Positions 8,052-17,610 of a stretch of DNA of 64,000 nt are shown piece after piece. Position numbers and translations under genes: made by a program. Where the stretch lies: NCBI RefSeq assembly GCF_019334725.1, contig NZ_CP079818.1:2220669-2284668 (forward strand), given 5' to 3'. The first letter of the stretch is position 1; every line of letters begins with the position of its first letter. The DNA comes from Neisseria perflava (GTDB lineage Bacteria > Pseudomonadota > Gammaproteobacteria > Burkholderiales > Neisseriaceae). The notes under the pieces are model-generated. The model was not told the DNA's origin. It searched no databases and saw only the letters and a list, made by a program, of their open reading frames with translations.

Positions 8052-9359
8052 ATGAAAAACATTACGATACAAAAATTTGCCGATAAGACCGCAAAAATCG
8101 GCATCGTTGGCTTAGGCTACGTCGGTTTACCACTGATGTTGCGCTATGTGGATATCGGTTACCAAGTTTTGGGTTTCGACATTGACACCAACAAAGTCGA
8201 CAAGCTCAACAAAGGCGAAAGCTACATTGAGCATATCCCTTCCGACAAAATTGCCGCTGCTTCCAACAGCCTGTTTGAAGCAACGACCGACTTCTCCCGC
8301 ATCGGCGAAGTAGAAGCCGTCATTTTGTGCGTACCGACTCCGCTGAACAAATACCGTGAGCCGGACATGAGCTTTGTGATTGACACTACCGATGCGGTAA
8401 AACCTTACCTGCGCGCCGGTCAAGTGCTGTCTTTAGAATCCACCACCTACCCCGGTACTACCGAAGAAGAATTGCTGCCACGTATGGAAGAAGGCGGCTT
8501 GAAAGTCGGTCAAGACGTGTTCTTAGTTTACTCTCCTGAGCGTGAAGACCCGGGTAACCCTAACTTTGAAACCCGTACCATTCCAAAAGTCATCGGCGGC
8601 CATACCCCTGCCTGTTTGGAAGTCGGCCTTGCGCTGTACCAACCTGCCATCGATAAAGTTGTTCCAGTAAGCTCCACCAAAGCTGCCGAGCTGACCAAAC
8701 TCCTGGAAAACATCCACCGCGCCGTAAACATTGGCTTGGTGAACGAGATGAAAATCGTTGCCGACAAAATGGGCATCGACATTCACGAAGTCATCAATGC
8801 CGCTGCGACCAAACCGTTCGGCTTCGTTGCTTATTACCCAGGTCCAGGCTTGGGTGGTCACTGTATCCCTATCGACCCGTTCTACCTGACTTGGAAAGCA
8901 CGCGAATACGGCGTAAACACCCGCTTCATCGAGCTTGCCGGCGAAGTAAACTCCCACATGCCTGACTACGTTATCGAAAAAGTCGGCCTGGCTTTGAATG
9001 ACCACAACCGTTCTATCAAAGACAGCAAAATCTTGGTATTGGGTATCGCCTACAAGAAAAACGTGGACGATATGCGTGAAAGCCCGTCTGTAGAAGTGAT
9101 GGACCGCCTGCACAAACTGGGCGCAGTGGTTTCCTACTCTGACCCGCACGTTCCAGAGTTCCCACACATCCCCGGCCACCACTACTTCGACCTGAAGAGC
9201 GAAGCGCTGACTCCTGAAACTGTCGCCCAATACGATTGCGTGGTTCTGACCACCGATCACGACAAATTCGACTATGACATGATCACCGAACATGCCAAGC
9301 TGATTGTCGATACACGCGGCAAATTCCCAGTAAAAAATCCTAAAGTCATCAAAGCATAA
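8052..9359 (+). CDS. Nucleotide-sugar 6-dehydrogenase (UDP-GlcNAc dehydrogenase, WbpA/WecC type)
   Basis: 435 aa. N-terminal Rossmann motif GIVGLGYVGLP (residues 18-28), a central domain with SPEREDPGN, catalytic Cys271 in GGHCIPIDP and a C-terminal UDP-binding domain (GIAYKKNVDDMRESPS). It oxidises the C6 hydroxyl of a UDP-sugar to a carboxylate with 2 NAD+. Similarity to the WbpA branch suggests UDP-GlcNAc as substrate, giving UDP-GlcNAcA. First gene of the polysaccharide operon, so the polymer is probably acidic. UDP-glucose or UDP-ManNAc as substrate cannot be excluded by eye. Confidence 0.85.
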   Translation: MKNITIQKFADKTAKIGIVGLGYVGLPLMLRYVDIGYQVLGFDIDTNKVDKLNKGESYIEHIPSDKIAAASNSLFEATTDFSRIGEVEAVILCVPTPLNKYREPDMSFVIDTTDAVKPYLRAGQVLSLESTTYPGTTEEELLPRMEEGGLKVGQDVFLVYSPEREDPGNPNFETRTIPKVIGGHTPACLEVGLALYQPAIDKVVPVSSTKAAELTKLLENIHRAVNIGLVNEMKIVADKMGIDIHEVINAAATKPFGFVAYYPGPGLGGHCIPIDPFYLTWKAREYGVNTRFIELAGEVNSHMPDYVIEKVGLALNDHNRSIKDSKILVLGIAYKKNVDDMRESPSVEVMDRLHKLGAVVSYSDPHVPEFPHIPGHHYFDLKSEALTPETVAQYDCVVLTTDHDKFDYDMITEHAKLIVDTRGKFPVKNPKVIKA

Positions 9360-9527
9360 TCTTGCTTCAGACACATCCGGCTGCCTCCGGTTTCCCCGAC
9401 CGGGACGGTAGCCGGTTTCCCAAGGCTATTTGTTTTTCAGACGGCCTTGGCAAACCGGCAACGGTAACAACACATACCCTACGAAAAACGCTCAGCTCGA
9501 ACTTCTGGCCGTCTGAAAACAAATAAT

Positions 9528-10955
9528 ATGAACGCGAAAAAAATCCTCGGCTACGCATTGGGCCCGATAGGAAGCGCCGCTTTCGGCCTGCTTTCCCTGC
9601 CGCTCATCTCATGGTACTTCCCTGCGGAAGACATCGGCCGTATCGTACTCTTGCAGACCATTGCCGGACTGAGCATCCTGTTGCTGGGCTTGGGGCTGGA
9701 CCAATCCTATATTCGCGACTATTACGCCGTTAAAGACAAGGCCGCGCTGTTCAAATCCGTTTTTTTATCGCCATTGATTCTGACTGTGGCGGTTGTGGTT
9801 TTAGTGTTACTGATAAACGCATCATGGCCGTCTGAAATCATTTTTGACATCCCCAGTGCAAATTTGGGGATTCTCTTTCTGATTTTCTTGGCCACTACGC
9901 TGATTACCCGTTTTTTAGCCTTGATTTTGCGGATGAAAGAGCAGGCATTGGCTTTTTCCGTCAGCCAGCTTGCGCCGAAATTCTTGATTTTGGTGTTGGT
10001 TTTTGCCGTGATTGCTTCCGGCTTACCTACCAATACTACTTCGCTGGTTTTTACCTACACCGCAGCCCAAGTGCTGACCGTTGTACTGTTGATATATCAG
10101 CTGCGCCAAGACCTGCAAGCCGTTTCCCATGCGAAATGGTCGCCCGAGCTGCATCGGGACGGCCTGCGCTACGGCCTGCCGCTGGCATTCGGCAACTTGG
10201 CCTATTGGGGCCTGACTTCGATTGACCGCTTTGTCCTCAAAGACATCTCGGGTTTGGACGAATTGGGCATCTATTCGATGGCAGTCAGCTTTGGTGCCGT
10301 CGCCTTGATTTTCCAAAGTGTGTTTTCCACTATTTGGGCGCCTTTGGTGTTCAAATGGGTAGAAGAAAAAACCAATCTGGATAAAATCGGCGACATCACG
10401 CTTTCCATGACCGTCCTCATCAGCGCAATGATTTGCCTCATTGGGATTTTCTCGCCGATGGTGACCTGGATACTGCCGGAAAAATACACGCAGGTTCAAT
10501 TTATCCTGCTCTCGTGTATGCTCTTCCCCCTGTTTTACACGCTGACCGAAGTCAGCGGCATCGGTTTGAACGTTGTCCGCTCAACTTGGCTGATTACCGT
10601 CATCAACATCGTTGCCTTTATCGCCAATACCGCCCTGCTCTATCTGCTGGTACCGAAATTCGGTGCAAAAGGTGCGGCTATGGCCAGCGCAACGGCTTTT
10701 TGGCTGTTTTTCATCTTTAAAACCGAATTCTCTTCACGCCTGTGGCAGCCTTTGCCGCGCCTGAAGATTTATACAAACTCAACGCTCTGCCTGATGATCT
10801 GCCTTGCCTATACTTGGCTGGGTACGCGCGACAACTACATCTGGTTTGCGCTGGCATGGGCAGTCGGGCTGGGTTTCCTGTTCCTAAAATACAAACAAGC
10901 ACTATTTGCCGCGACCGAAAAAATCAAAGCCAAATTAAACCGTTCGGCAAAATAG
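9528..10955 (+). CDS. wzx: Oligosaccharide flippase (Wzx-like, MATE/MOP superfamily)
   Basis: 475 aa with about 12-14 hydrophobic segments spread over the length, beginning LGYALGPIGSAAFGLLSLPLISW, and a cytoplasmic basic tail (KIKAKLNRSAK). This is the layout of Wzx flippases, which move undecaprenyl-diphosphate-linked repeat units across the inner membrane. It sits 168 bp after the dehydrogenase; the gap contains a DUS and a second DUS-like sequence but no strong terminator. The next gene, 42 bp on, encodes the polymerase. Confidence 0.85.
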   Translation: MNAKKILGYALGPIGSAAFGLLSLPLISWYFPAEDIGRIVLLQTIAGLSILLLGLGLDQSYIRDYYAVKDKAALFKSVFLSPLILTVAVVVLVLLINASWPSEIIFDIPSANLGILFLIFLATTLITRFLALILRMKEQALAFSVSQLAPKFLILVLVFAVIASGLPTNTTSLVFTYTAAQVLTVVLLIYQLRQDLQAVSHAKWSPELHRDGLRYGLPLAFGNLAYWGLTSIDRFVLKDISGLDELGIYSMAVSFGAVALIFQSVFSTIWAPLVFKWVEEKTNLDKIGDITLSMTVLISAMICLIGIFSPMVTWILPEKYTQVQFILLSCMLFPLFYTLTEVSGIGLNVVRSTWLITVINIVAFIANTALLYLLVPKFGAKGAAMASATAFWLFFIFKTEFSSRLWQPLPRLKIYTNSTLCLMICLAYTWLGTRDNYIWFALAWAVGLGFLFLKYKQALFAATEKIKAKLNRSAK

Positions 10956-10997
10956 CCAACCTGAGATTCATGTCTCTACGATAACAACAGAACGACT

Positions 10998-12308
10998 ATG
11001 AAAATAAAACGTCTAAATTTATACACTTACATCCTATACATTATGTTTACAGCTTATATGCTGGGGCCGGCGCTGTCTTTTAAAATCGGCGTACCGCGCA
11101 TCGATAATCCTTTATCGTTGTTGTTCGTATTGATTGGCCTTGCCGTATTCTTTTTGGAGGGCAAGCATATTCCGCGCAAAATTTTTGTCATGCTCTGCGC
11201 CCTGGCCGCCATGTGTATTTGGCCGGCCATCCACATGGGCATTACATCGCTGATACCGACTCAATACATGGACATCTTGTTTTTTATGGCGGTGCCGGTT
11301 TTTTTCTACTTGTTTTACCAAGTGCTTATGCGCGCTGAAAATCCATTGGGCGTTATTCAGAAGTTTTTATTGGTCTTTGCCCTTTATGTTGCCATTCCAC
11401 CATTTGTGGAATTGATTACCGGCATTCAGTTTGTCAGTGCCAGTGATGAACTGGCCATTAAAGAAGGTTCGCTCAAAGGGCTGTTTTTCAATCCCAACAA
11501 CCTTGCTGCCACTGCCGTTTGCCTCGCACCCGCCATCCTATTTTTCTTTCAACTGCAAGGACGCAAACACAAAGAGAAACTACTGGGCTGGGGATTATAT
11601 TTACTACTAGGTATGGCCATTTTTGTTTGCGTATCACGCACAGCTATTGCCTGCTACCTTTTGATTTCACTCATTTATATAGCTTATCGTAAAAATGGTT
11701 TTATTACCGTTATTGCCACAGGACTGCTCGCGTTAACATTATCGATGATTCCATCCCGTGTCATCGCGGAATTTTTGCTGTCACTTAACGGCAACCCTTT
11801 TCTTGAACGTTTTTCCAGCCGCGTATACCTTTTTCTATTCGATTTAGACAGCGACAACTCTGTGTCCTACCGTCAGGAGATTTACAACTATTTTTGGAAT
11901 AATCCGCCCCTGTTGCTAACCGGCTACGGACCAAAAAATTTTCGCGACTATTTTGGCGGCCACTTGAGTAACAGCCTGGGTTTTGAAAATCCGCACAGTT
12001 TCATCATCGAACTGTATTTGGGTTTCGGCATAATTTCCCTGCTCGGCTTTATTGCATTTGTAGCGTTTTATTTCCTCTACACTGCCTCAAGCCGTGCACT
12101 AACCAACAAATCACGCGTACTGGCTTGGGTAACTTTGGGCATTTTCTTGTTGGCAGGTTTTATTCCGTCCACCATTTTGCGTATGCCCTTCATCTGGCTA
12201 CCCTGCCTGCTGATTTACATTTACAGCACATTTGTCGCATCCAAATTACAAAATCAGGCCGCTTACACATATAGCTATACCCCATCTAAAACAAAGGGAA
12301 TATCATGA
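10998..12308 (+). CDS. wzy: Polysaccharide polymerase (Wzy/O-antigen ligase family)
   Basis: 436 aa with about 10-12 transmembrane segments and a large periplasmic loop near residues 290-335 (contains YRQEIYNYFW and NPHSFIIELYLG), typical of the Wzy/O-antigen ligase superfamily. Wzy enzymes join lipid-linked repeat units at the periplasmic face. Position after wzx favours polymerase over a ligase. Its last four bases overlap the next start (ATGA), indicating translational coupling. A+T content is somewhat higher than in neighbouring genes, as is usual for wzy. Confidence 0.8.
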   Translation: MKIKRLNLYTYILYIMFTAYMLGPALSFKIGVPRIDNPLSLLFVLIGLAVFFLEGKHIPRKIFVMLCALAAMCIWPAIHMGITSLIPTQYMDILFFMAVPVFFYLFYQVLMRAENPLGVIQKFLLVFALYVAIPPFVELITGIQFVSASDELAIKEGSLKGLFFNPNNLAATAVCLAPAILFFFQLQGRKHKEKLLGWGLYLLLGMAIFVCVSRTAIACYLLISLIYIAYRKNGFITVIATGLLALTLSMIPSRVIAEFLLSLNGNPFLERFSSRVYLFLFDLDSDNSVSYRQEIYNYFWNNPPLLLTGYGPKNFRDYFGGHLSNSLGFENPHSFIIELYLGFGIISLLGFIAFVAFYFLYTASSRALTNKSRVLAWVTLGIFLLAGFIPSTILRMPFIWLPCLLIYIYSTFVASKLQNQAAYTYSYTPSKTKGIS

Positions 12309-13375
12309 AAATCACCCTGACTACCTCCATGTCCGGCCTCGGTGGCACTGAAAATGCCACTTTCCGCCTCGGTCGCCTGCTCAAACAACGCGGACACGAT
12401 ATCGTATTGGCCTCTTCAGACGGCCCTTTGATTCAGGAAGCGCAAGCATTGGGCATCCGTTGGCAGCCGATTGATTTTTACCAAGGTGGTCTTTTGGGTT
12501 ACGTCAAAGGCATGTTTGCCTATATGAAACTGCTGAAAAAAGAGAAGCCCGATGTGATTCACTGCCAAATGGCGCGTATCGTTCCGGCCTGTGCCATTGC
12601 GGCCAAGTTTGCCTCGCCGAAAACCAAAGTGTTCTACCACGCGCGCGGCCTTAATCCGGAAACTTATCCGAAAATTGCCAAGCTTTTCGACAAGCTGGGC
12701 GTGTACATCATCGGCAACTGCAAACACGAACGTGAAAAACTCATCCGTTACGGTTTCCCTGCCAACCGCATCACCTACACCTACAATGCCCTGCACAAAG
12801 TAGATTTCGTTCCTGAAAAAACAGTCAAAGACTATGTCCAACTGGGCACGCTTTCCCGTTTGGACACCGTCCGCGCCGTGCATCTGATGTTGGATATTTT
12901 GAAGAAAATGGTTGACCGCGGTATGCCTGTACGCCTCAACGTTGCAGGTATCGGCGAAGAAATGGACAACCTCAAAGCCCAAGCCAAACGTTTAGGCATT
13001 GAAGACAAAGTCACCTTCCTCGGCGGCGTCCGCGACTTGACCGGCTACTTCAAAGAAGTCGATATTTTGGTGAACACGCCGCATTGCGTAGGCGACCACG
13101 GAGCAGGTGTCGGCAACAATATTTTGGAAGCCGGCCTTTACGACACGCCTGTCGTGACCTACAACATGGCGGGCATTTCGGAAATGGTCATTACCGGCCA
13201 AACCGGCTACTGCATTCCTTTCGGCGACGACGAAGCATTTATCGAAGCCGTCGATACACTCATCAAGCATCCAGAGTTGCGTGGTCAAATGGGTAAAGCC
13301 CTGCACAAACACGTCGAAACCTTATGCTCCGACGACGAAATCTACCGCACCACCATGGCTGCGTACGAAATGTAA
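12305..13375 (+). CDS. Glycosyltransferase family 4
   Basis: 356 aa, GT-B fold. The N-terminal half starts MKITLTTSMSGLGGTENATF with a glycine-rich acceptor-side loop. The C-terminal half carries the donor-site signature NNILEAGLYDTPVVTYNMAGISE (E-x7-E class). Soluble or peripheral at the inner membrane; adds one sugar to the growing lipid-linked repeat unit. Donor and linkage cannot be read from sequence. The start overlaps wzy by four bases. Confidence 0.85.
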   Translation: MKITLTTSMSGLGGTENATFRLGRLLKQRGHDIVLASSDGPLIQEAQALGIRWQPIDFYQGGLLGYVKGMFAYMKLLKKEKPDVIHCQMARIVPACAIAAKFASPKTKVFYHARGLNPETYPKIAKLFDKLGVYIIGNCKHEREKLIRYGFPANRITYTYNALHKVDFVPEKTVKDYVQLGTLSRLDTVRAVHLMLDILKKMVDRGMPVRLNVAGIGEEMDNLKAQAKRLGIEDKVTFLGGVRDLTGYFKEVDILVNTPHCVGDHGAGVGNNILEAGLYDTPVVTYNMAGISEMVITGQTGYCIPFGDDEAFIEAVDTLIKHPELRGQMGKALHKHVETLCSDDEIYRTTMAAYEM

Positions 13376-13388
13376 GGCTATCTGAAAC

Positions 13389-14561
13389 ATGAACATTACC
13401 ATCGTCGCCCCTTATTGCTCATTGCCGTCCGAGCCGCATTTCAACCGCTTCTGGTATCTTGCCGAGCTGTTGTCGCAGTCGCATGACGTGTTGCTGATTA
13501 CCAGCAACTTCAAGCACTACGACAAATCTTTCAGACGGCCCGAAGATGCCAAGGCCGCCTCACAAGGCCGTCTGAAAGTCATGCTGTTGGAAGAAAGCGG
13601 ATACAGCAAAAACGTGTCTTTAGGACGCTTGGCCAGCCATCACCACTTCGTCAAACATTTTGAAAAATGGTTGGAAAACTGCCGTCCGGGCGAACAAGAC
13701 GTCGTCTTTTCCGCCTATCCGCTGATTGCCACCAACCTGCTGTTGGGCAAACACAAAGCGCGTTTGGGTTACAAACTGATTGTCGATGTGCAGGACGTAT
13801 GGCCGGAGTCTTTCTCCTCAGTCGTACCGTTTTTGAAAAAAGTACCGCACAACCTGCTGCCCTTTGCTTCACGCGCCAACCAGGCCTACCGTTACGCCGA
13901 CGCGCTGGTTGCCGTATCGCAGACTTATCTCGACCGCGCCAAAGAAGCCAATCCGAATGTACCTGGCGAAGTCGTCTATATCGGTGCTGACTTTCCCAAA
14001 CTCGATGCCGCGCCTGCCAAAGATTTTGGCGACGACAAAACCCGCTTTTTCTACTTGGGCACGCTCAGTTACAGCTATGACGTGGAAACCGTGTGCAAAG
14101 GCGTTCTCAAGCTGTTGGACGCCGGCGAAAACGTCGAGTTGCACATCATGGGCGGCGGCCCTGATTTGGACAGGCTCAAACAATACGCCTGCGACGACAT
14201 CAAGTTTTACGGCTACATTCCCTATGCCGAAATGATGTCGGTTGCCAAGGGCTGCGACATTGCCATCAACGCCATCCAGTCCTATTCAATGGCATCGATT
14301 ACCAACAAACTCTCCGACTATATGGCTTTGCAAAAACCGATTCTGAACAGCCAAGTCAACGACGAAGTTGCCGAAGTCCTTACCCTGCTGCCGCATGCGA
14401 ACTACCATTCCGGCGATGTGGACGGTTTCGTTCAAGCCGCCAAAGATATTTTGAAGCGCAAAAGCGATCCTGTTCAGTCCGAAGAAATCGTCGGCCGCTT
14501 CAAACGCGACGTTGCCTATCAAAAAATCGTCAACCTGATTGAAAGATTAGCTCATGAATAA
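13389..14561 (+). CDS. Glycosyltransferase family 4 (WbuB-like)
   Basis: 390 aa. N-terminal MNITIVAPYCSLPSEPHFNRF, followed by a central domain with DVQDVWPES, a motif common in WbuB/FucNAc-type GT4 enzymes, and a C-terminal donor domain (FFYLGTLSYSYDVETVCKG, then KLSDYMALQKPIL). It begins 13 bp after the previous gene and overlaps the phosphoglycosyltransferase gene by eight bases. It probably adds the second or third sugar of the repeat unit. Confidence 0.82.
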   Translation: MNITIVAPYCSLPSEPHFNRFWYLAELLSQSHDVLLITSNFKHYDKSFRRPEDAKAASQGRLKVMLLEESGYSKNVSLGRLASHHHFVKHFEKWLENCRPGEQDVVFSAYPLIATNLLLGKHKARLGYKLIVDVQDVWPESFSSVVPFLKKVPHNLLPFASRANQAYRYADALVAVSQTYLDRAKEANPNVPGEVVYIGADFPKLDAAPAKDFGDDKTRFFYLGTLSYSYDVETVCKGVLKLLDAGENVELHIMGGGPDLDRLKQYACDDIKFYGYIPYAEMMSVAKGCDIAINAIQSYSMASITNKLSDYMALQKPILNSQVNDEVAEVLTLLPHANYHSGDVDGFVQAAKDILKRKSDPVQSEEIVGRFKRDVAYQKIVNLIERLAHE

Positions 14562-15171
14562 ATTTTTCAAACGCCTGTTTGACATTGTCGCCTCCGCTTC
14601 AGGACTGATTATCCTGTCGCCTGTGTTTTTGATTTTGGTGTACCTCATCCGTAAAAACCTAGGCTCGCCCGTGTTCTTCATCCAAGAGCGGCCGGGCAAA
14701 GATGGCAAGCCGTTTAAAATGATTAAATTCCGCTCCATGCGCGATGCAATCGATAAAGACGGCAACCCACTACCGGACAGCGAACGCCTGACCGATTTCG
14801 GCAAAAAATTACGTGCCACCAGTTTGGACGAACTTCCTGAATTATGGAATGTCTTAAAAGGCGAGATGAGTCTAGTTGGCCCTCGTCCGCTGCTGATGCA
14901 CTACCTGCCGTTGTATAACGACTTCCAAAACCGCCGCCACGAAATGAAACCGGGCGTGACCGGTTGGGCTCAAGTCAATGGCCGCAACGCCATTTCATGG
15001 GATGAAAAATTTGCCCACGATGTTTGGTACATCGACAACTTCAGCTTTTGGCTGGATATCAAAATTTTGTTCCTGACAGTTAAAAAAGTCTTCGTCAAAG
15101 AAGGCATCTCAGCCGAAGGAGAAGCCACAATGCCTTATTTCACGGGTAATAAAACTGATGAAAAAAAATAA
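14554..15171 (+). CDS. Initiating phosphoglycosyltransferase (PglC/WcaJ-type monotopic PGT)
   Basis: 205 aa, the compact PglC-like size. One N-terminal re-entrant hydrophobic helix (about residues 9-35, with basic residues before it and a Pro inside), then FRSM, the catalytic Asp-Glu dyad at 92-93 (SLDELPELWNV) and LVGPRPLL. Such enzymes transfer a phosphosugar from a UDP-sugar to undecaprenyl phosphate. PglC-like members prefer UDP-diNAc-bacillosamine or related trideoxy sugars, which fits the amino-sugar genes downstream. Overlaps the ATP-grasp gene by 14 bp. Confidence 0.88.
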   Translation: MNKFFKRLFDIVASASGLIILSPVFLILVYLIRKNLGSPVFFIQERPGKDGKPFKMIKFRSMRDAIDKDGNPLPDSERLTDFGKKLRATSLDELPELWNVLKGEMSLVGPRPLLMHYLPLYNDFQNRRHEMKPGVTGWAQVNGRNAISWDEKFAHDVWYIDNFSFWLDIKILFLTVKKVFVKEGISAEGEATMPYFTGNKTDEKK

Positions 15172-16132
15172 TATACTGATTCTGTCGGCAGGTCGCCGTG
15201 TCGAATTGGTGCAGGACTTTCAAACCGAAGCCGCACGTTTTTCAGACGGCATCAGCGTTTTTGCCACTGACCTCAACCCACACATGTCTTCTGCCTGCCA
15301 TGTTGCCGACCAAGCTTTCAGCGTACCGCGTATCGATGCAGCCGAATACATTAACAGCATTTTCGAGTTGGCCAAACAACACGACATCGGTCTGATTGTG
15401 CCAACCATCGATACTGAGCTGCTCAAACTGGCCGAAGCACGTGACCGTTTTGAAGCTGAAGGAATACATATTGTCATTTCCGATGCAAAGTTGATTACCC
15501 TGTGCCGCGACAAGCGCCTGACCTCAGGCCTGTTTGCACAATACAGCATCCGTTCCCCTGAAATTTACGAACGGGACCACCTGGTTTTCCCATGTTTTAC
15601 CAAGCCTTATGACGGCAGCCGCGCCATCGGTGCGAAAAAAATCAACACACCAGCTGATTTGACTGTCGACATTACCGAAGACCCGAAAATGATGTTCACC
15701 CAATACATCGATATCGAGAATACTTTTTCCGAATTTACCGTCGATATGTATTACGACCGTCAAGGCCGTCTGAAATGCGCCATTCCTCGCGAACGTTTGG
15801 AAGTGCGCACCGGCGAAGTCAGTAAAGGCGCAACCCGCCGCAATGCCCTGTATAAAGAGCTGGTTGAAAAAATGGCCGTATTGGAAGGCGCACGCGGCTG
15901 CATTACCGCGCAATTCTTCGTCAGCAAAACCGACAGCACAACCTACGGCGTGGAAATCAACCCGCGTTTCGGTGGCGGTTTCCCGCTGACTTACGCTGCA
16001 GGCGGCAACTATCCGGGCTGGCTGATTCAAGAATACATCGGCGGCCAAGACATCCCTTTCTCCGACGACTGGGAAAACAATTTAATCATGCTTCGTTATG
16101 ATGCTAAGATTTTGGTAAGAGAACATGATTAA
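15158..16132 (+). CDS. ATP-grasp ligase-like protein (CarB-type)
   Basis: 324 aa. N-terminal nucleotide-like fold starting ILILSAGRRVELVQ, central ATP-grasp lid (FPCFTKPYDGSRAIGAKK) and the metal-binding motif GVEINPRFGGGFP near the end. ATP-grasp enzymes join a carboxylate to an amine or thiol. In meningococci, PglB2 is a PGT fused to an ATP-grasp domain that adds glyceramide to a sugar amine. Here the ATP-grasp gene overlaps a PGT gene, so a similar amide-forming step is plausible. The substrate is not shown by sequence. Confidence 0.75.
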   Translation: MKKNNILILSAGRRVELVQDFQTEAARFSDGISVFATDLNPHMSSACHVADQAFSVPRIDAAEYINSIFELAKQHDIGLIVPTIDTELLKLAEARDRFEAEGIHIVISDAKLITLCRDKRLTSGLFAQYSIRSPEIYERDHLVFPCFTKPYDGSRAIGAKKINTPADLTVDITEDPKMMFTQYIDIENTFSEFTVDMYYDRQGRLKCAIPRERLEVRTGEVSKGATRRNALYKELVEKMAVLEGARGCITAQFFVSKTDSTTYGVEINPRFGGGFPLTYAAGGNYPGWLIQEYIGGQDIPFSDDWENNLIMLRYDAKILVREHD

Positions 16133-16817
16133 ACCGGAAGAATCCGTCATCGTCTTCGATCTTGACGATACGCTTTACTCTGAGTACGACTACAAATGCT
16201 CCGGAATACAGGCAGTTGTAGGGACAATTACGTCGCTTTACCCACAATACGATGCCGATGTACTAAATGAAATTGCAGAAAATAAAAGTAAAGACTGGCT
16301 TGAAAATTTGTGTCATCATTGCAAATTAAACGAACTAGAGAAACAATCACTTTTGTGGCAATATCGACTACACAGGCCTGTTATCCGACCCTATGTCGAA
16401 CCGTCTTTTTTACAGAAGCTGATGCGCCCTTTTGCCGCACGCGCCCTGATTACAGACGGCCGCAGTCTGACACAGCGTTTGAAAATACAGGCCTTGGGTT
16501 TGACCGATTTGTTTGACGACATTTTGATTTCGGAAGCCATGCAATCGGAAAAACCCGACGATAAGCGTTTTGTCTTCCTGCAAAACAAATATCCAGCTGC
16601 AAAACGTTTCATCTACATCGGCGACAACATCAAAAAAGATTTTGTCGCACCCAACAAACTGGGTTGGCTCTCCATAGGCATCATGCCTAAGCCACACAAT
16701 ATTCATCAAGCCGAGCCCGAGCAATACGGTCGTGAATACCAGCCCACCCTTTGGATAAACACCCTGGAAGAATTGACTACACTGTCAACTTCCGCCACCG
16801 AAAAAGCAAATGCATAA
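16125..16817 (+). CDS. HAD-superfamily hydrolase
   Basis: 230 aa. Motif I FDLDDTLYSE with nucleophile Asp12 and acid Asp14; motif II at LITDGRS; Lys near residue 150 (SEKPDDKRF); motif IV YIGDNIKKDF. Cap type I (helical). Likely a phosphatase acting on a small metabolite. It is often found next to ATP-grasp genes in polysaccharide loci, but the substrate is unknown. Eight-base overlap with the ATP-grasp gene suggests coupled expression. Slightly more A+T rich in its first third. Confidence 0.8.
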   Translation: MIKPEESVIVFDLDDTLYSEYDYKCSGIQAVVGTITSLYPQYDADVLNEIAENKSKDWLENLCHHCKLNELEKQSLLWQYRLHRPVIRPYVEPSFLQKLMRPFAARALITDGRSLTQRLKIQALGLTDLFDDILISEAMQSEKPDDKRFVFLQNKYPAAKRFIYIGDNIKKDFVAPNKLGWLSIGIMPKPHNIHQAEPEQYGREYQPTLWINTLEELTTLSTSATEKANA

Positions 16818-16830
16818 GGGACATTTCTCC

Positions 16831-17610
16831 ATGAAAATCTTATTTATGGGTCGTAAACAGGTTTCCGCCAACCTGCTTCGTTTTTTGACCAAACAAGACC
16901 ATATCGAAATCGTCGGTGTCTTGACCGACAGCCATCTGCAAGGCTCGCCGACCACGGCTGCCGCGCAGGAATTGGGCTTGCCCCTGTACACCTTCGATAC
17001 GGCTTTGGAAGCAATGCGAGAAGGCCGTCTGAAATACGATTTGGGCTTGTCCGTCCTTTATTGGCGCAAGCTGCGTGATGAATTCCTGAGCATTCCGACT
17101 TTAGGCACGATCAACTTCCACCCTGCACTGTTGCCCGAATACAAAGGCACAGGTGGCTACAACCTGGCCATCATGGACGAGCTGAACGAATGGGGCAATA
17201 CCGCCCACTACGTCGATGCTTCCATCGATACCGGCGAAATTATCGAAGTGGACCGCTTCCCTATCGATGCTGAAACAGAAACCGCCCAATCGCTCGAACG
17301 CAAAACCATGCAGGCATTGGAAGATTTCGCACGACGCGTCATCACCCGCGCCATCGAGTCGAAAACCAAATTACCGACCACGCCAAACATCGGTGGCCGC
17401 TATGTCAGCCGTGACGAGATGGAAGCCATGAAGCAAATCCGCGACGGCGATAATATCGAGAAGAAAATCCGCGCCTTCTGGTTCCCTCCTTACGACGGCG
17501 CATACGTCGAAATCAACGGTCAGAAATACACCCTGATCAACCGTCAACTGCTGGAAGAAATCGCCCCCAAAGGCTCAACCAGTCTTTTCGCAGGAAAAAC
17601 AAATGCTTAA
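16831..17610 (+). CDS. Formyltransferase-family protein (sugar N-formyltransferase candidate)
   Basis: 259 aa from ATG 16831, with AAGGGA upstream; an ATG at 16810 overlapping the previous gene is possible. The Fmt/ArnA-type fold shows the catalytic triad Asn95, His97 (NFHPALLPEYKG) and Asp133 (SIDTGEI). The short C-terminal part differs from tRNA formyltransferase. These enzymes use 10-formyl-tetrahydrofolate to formylate an amine. The setting among a 4,6-dehydratase and an aminotransferase points to a 4-amino sugar nucleotide as acceptor. A DUS encodes GRLK within the protein. The end overlaps the aminotransferase start by eight bases. Confidence 0.78.
   Translation: MKILFMGRKQVSANLLRFLTKQDHIEIVGVLTDSHLQGSPTTAAAQELGLPLYTFDTALEAMREGRLKYDLGLSVLYWRKLRDEFLSIPTLGTINFHPALLPEYKGTGGYNLAIMDELNEWGNTAHYVDASIDTGEIIEVDRFPIDAETETAQSLERKTMQALEDFARRVITRAIESKTKLPTTPNIGGRYVSRDEMEAMKQIRDGDNIEKKIRAFWFPPYDGAYVEINGQKYTLINRQLLEEIAPKGSTSLFAGKTNA

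Noticed and set aside
7904..8086. 60-codon frame in the leader of the polysaccharide operon
   Set aside because: Overlaps the dehydrogenase start, no good ribosome site, and low-complexity sequence; could not be supported as a leader peptide.
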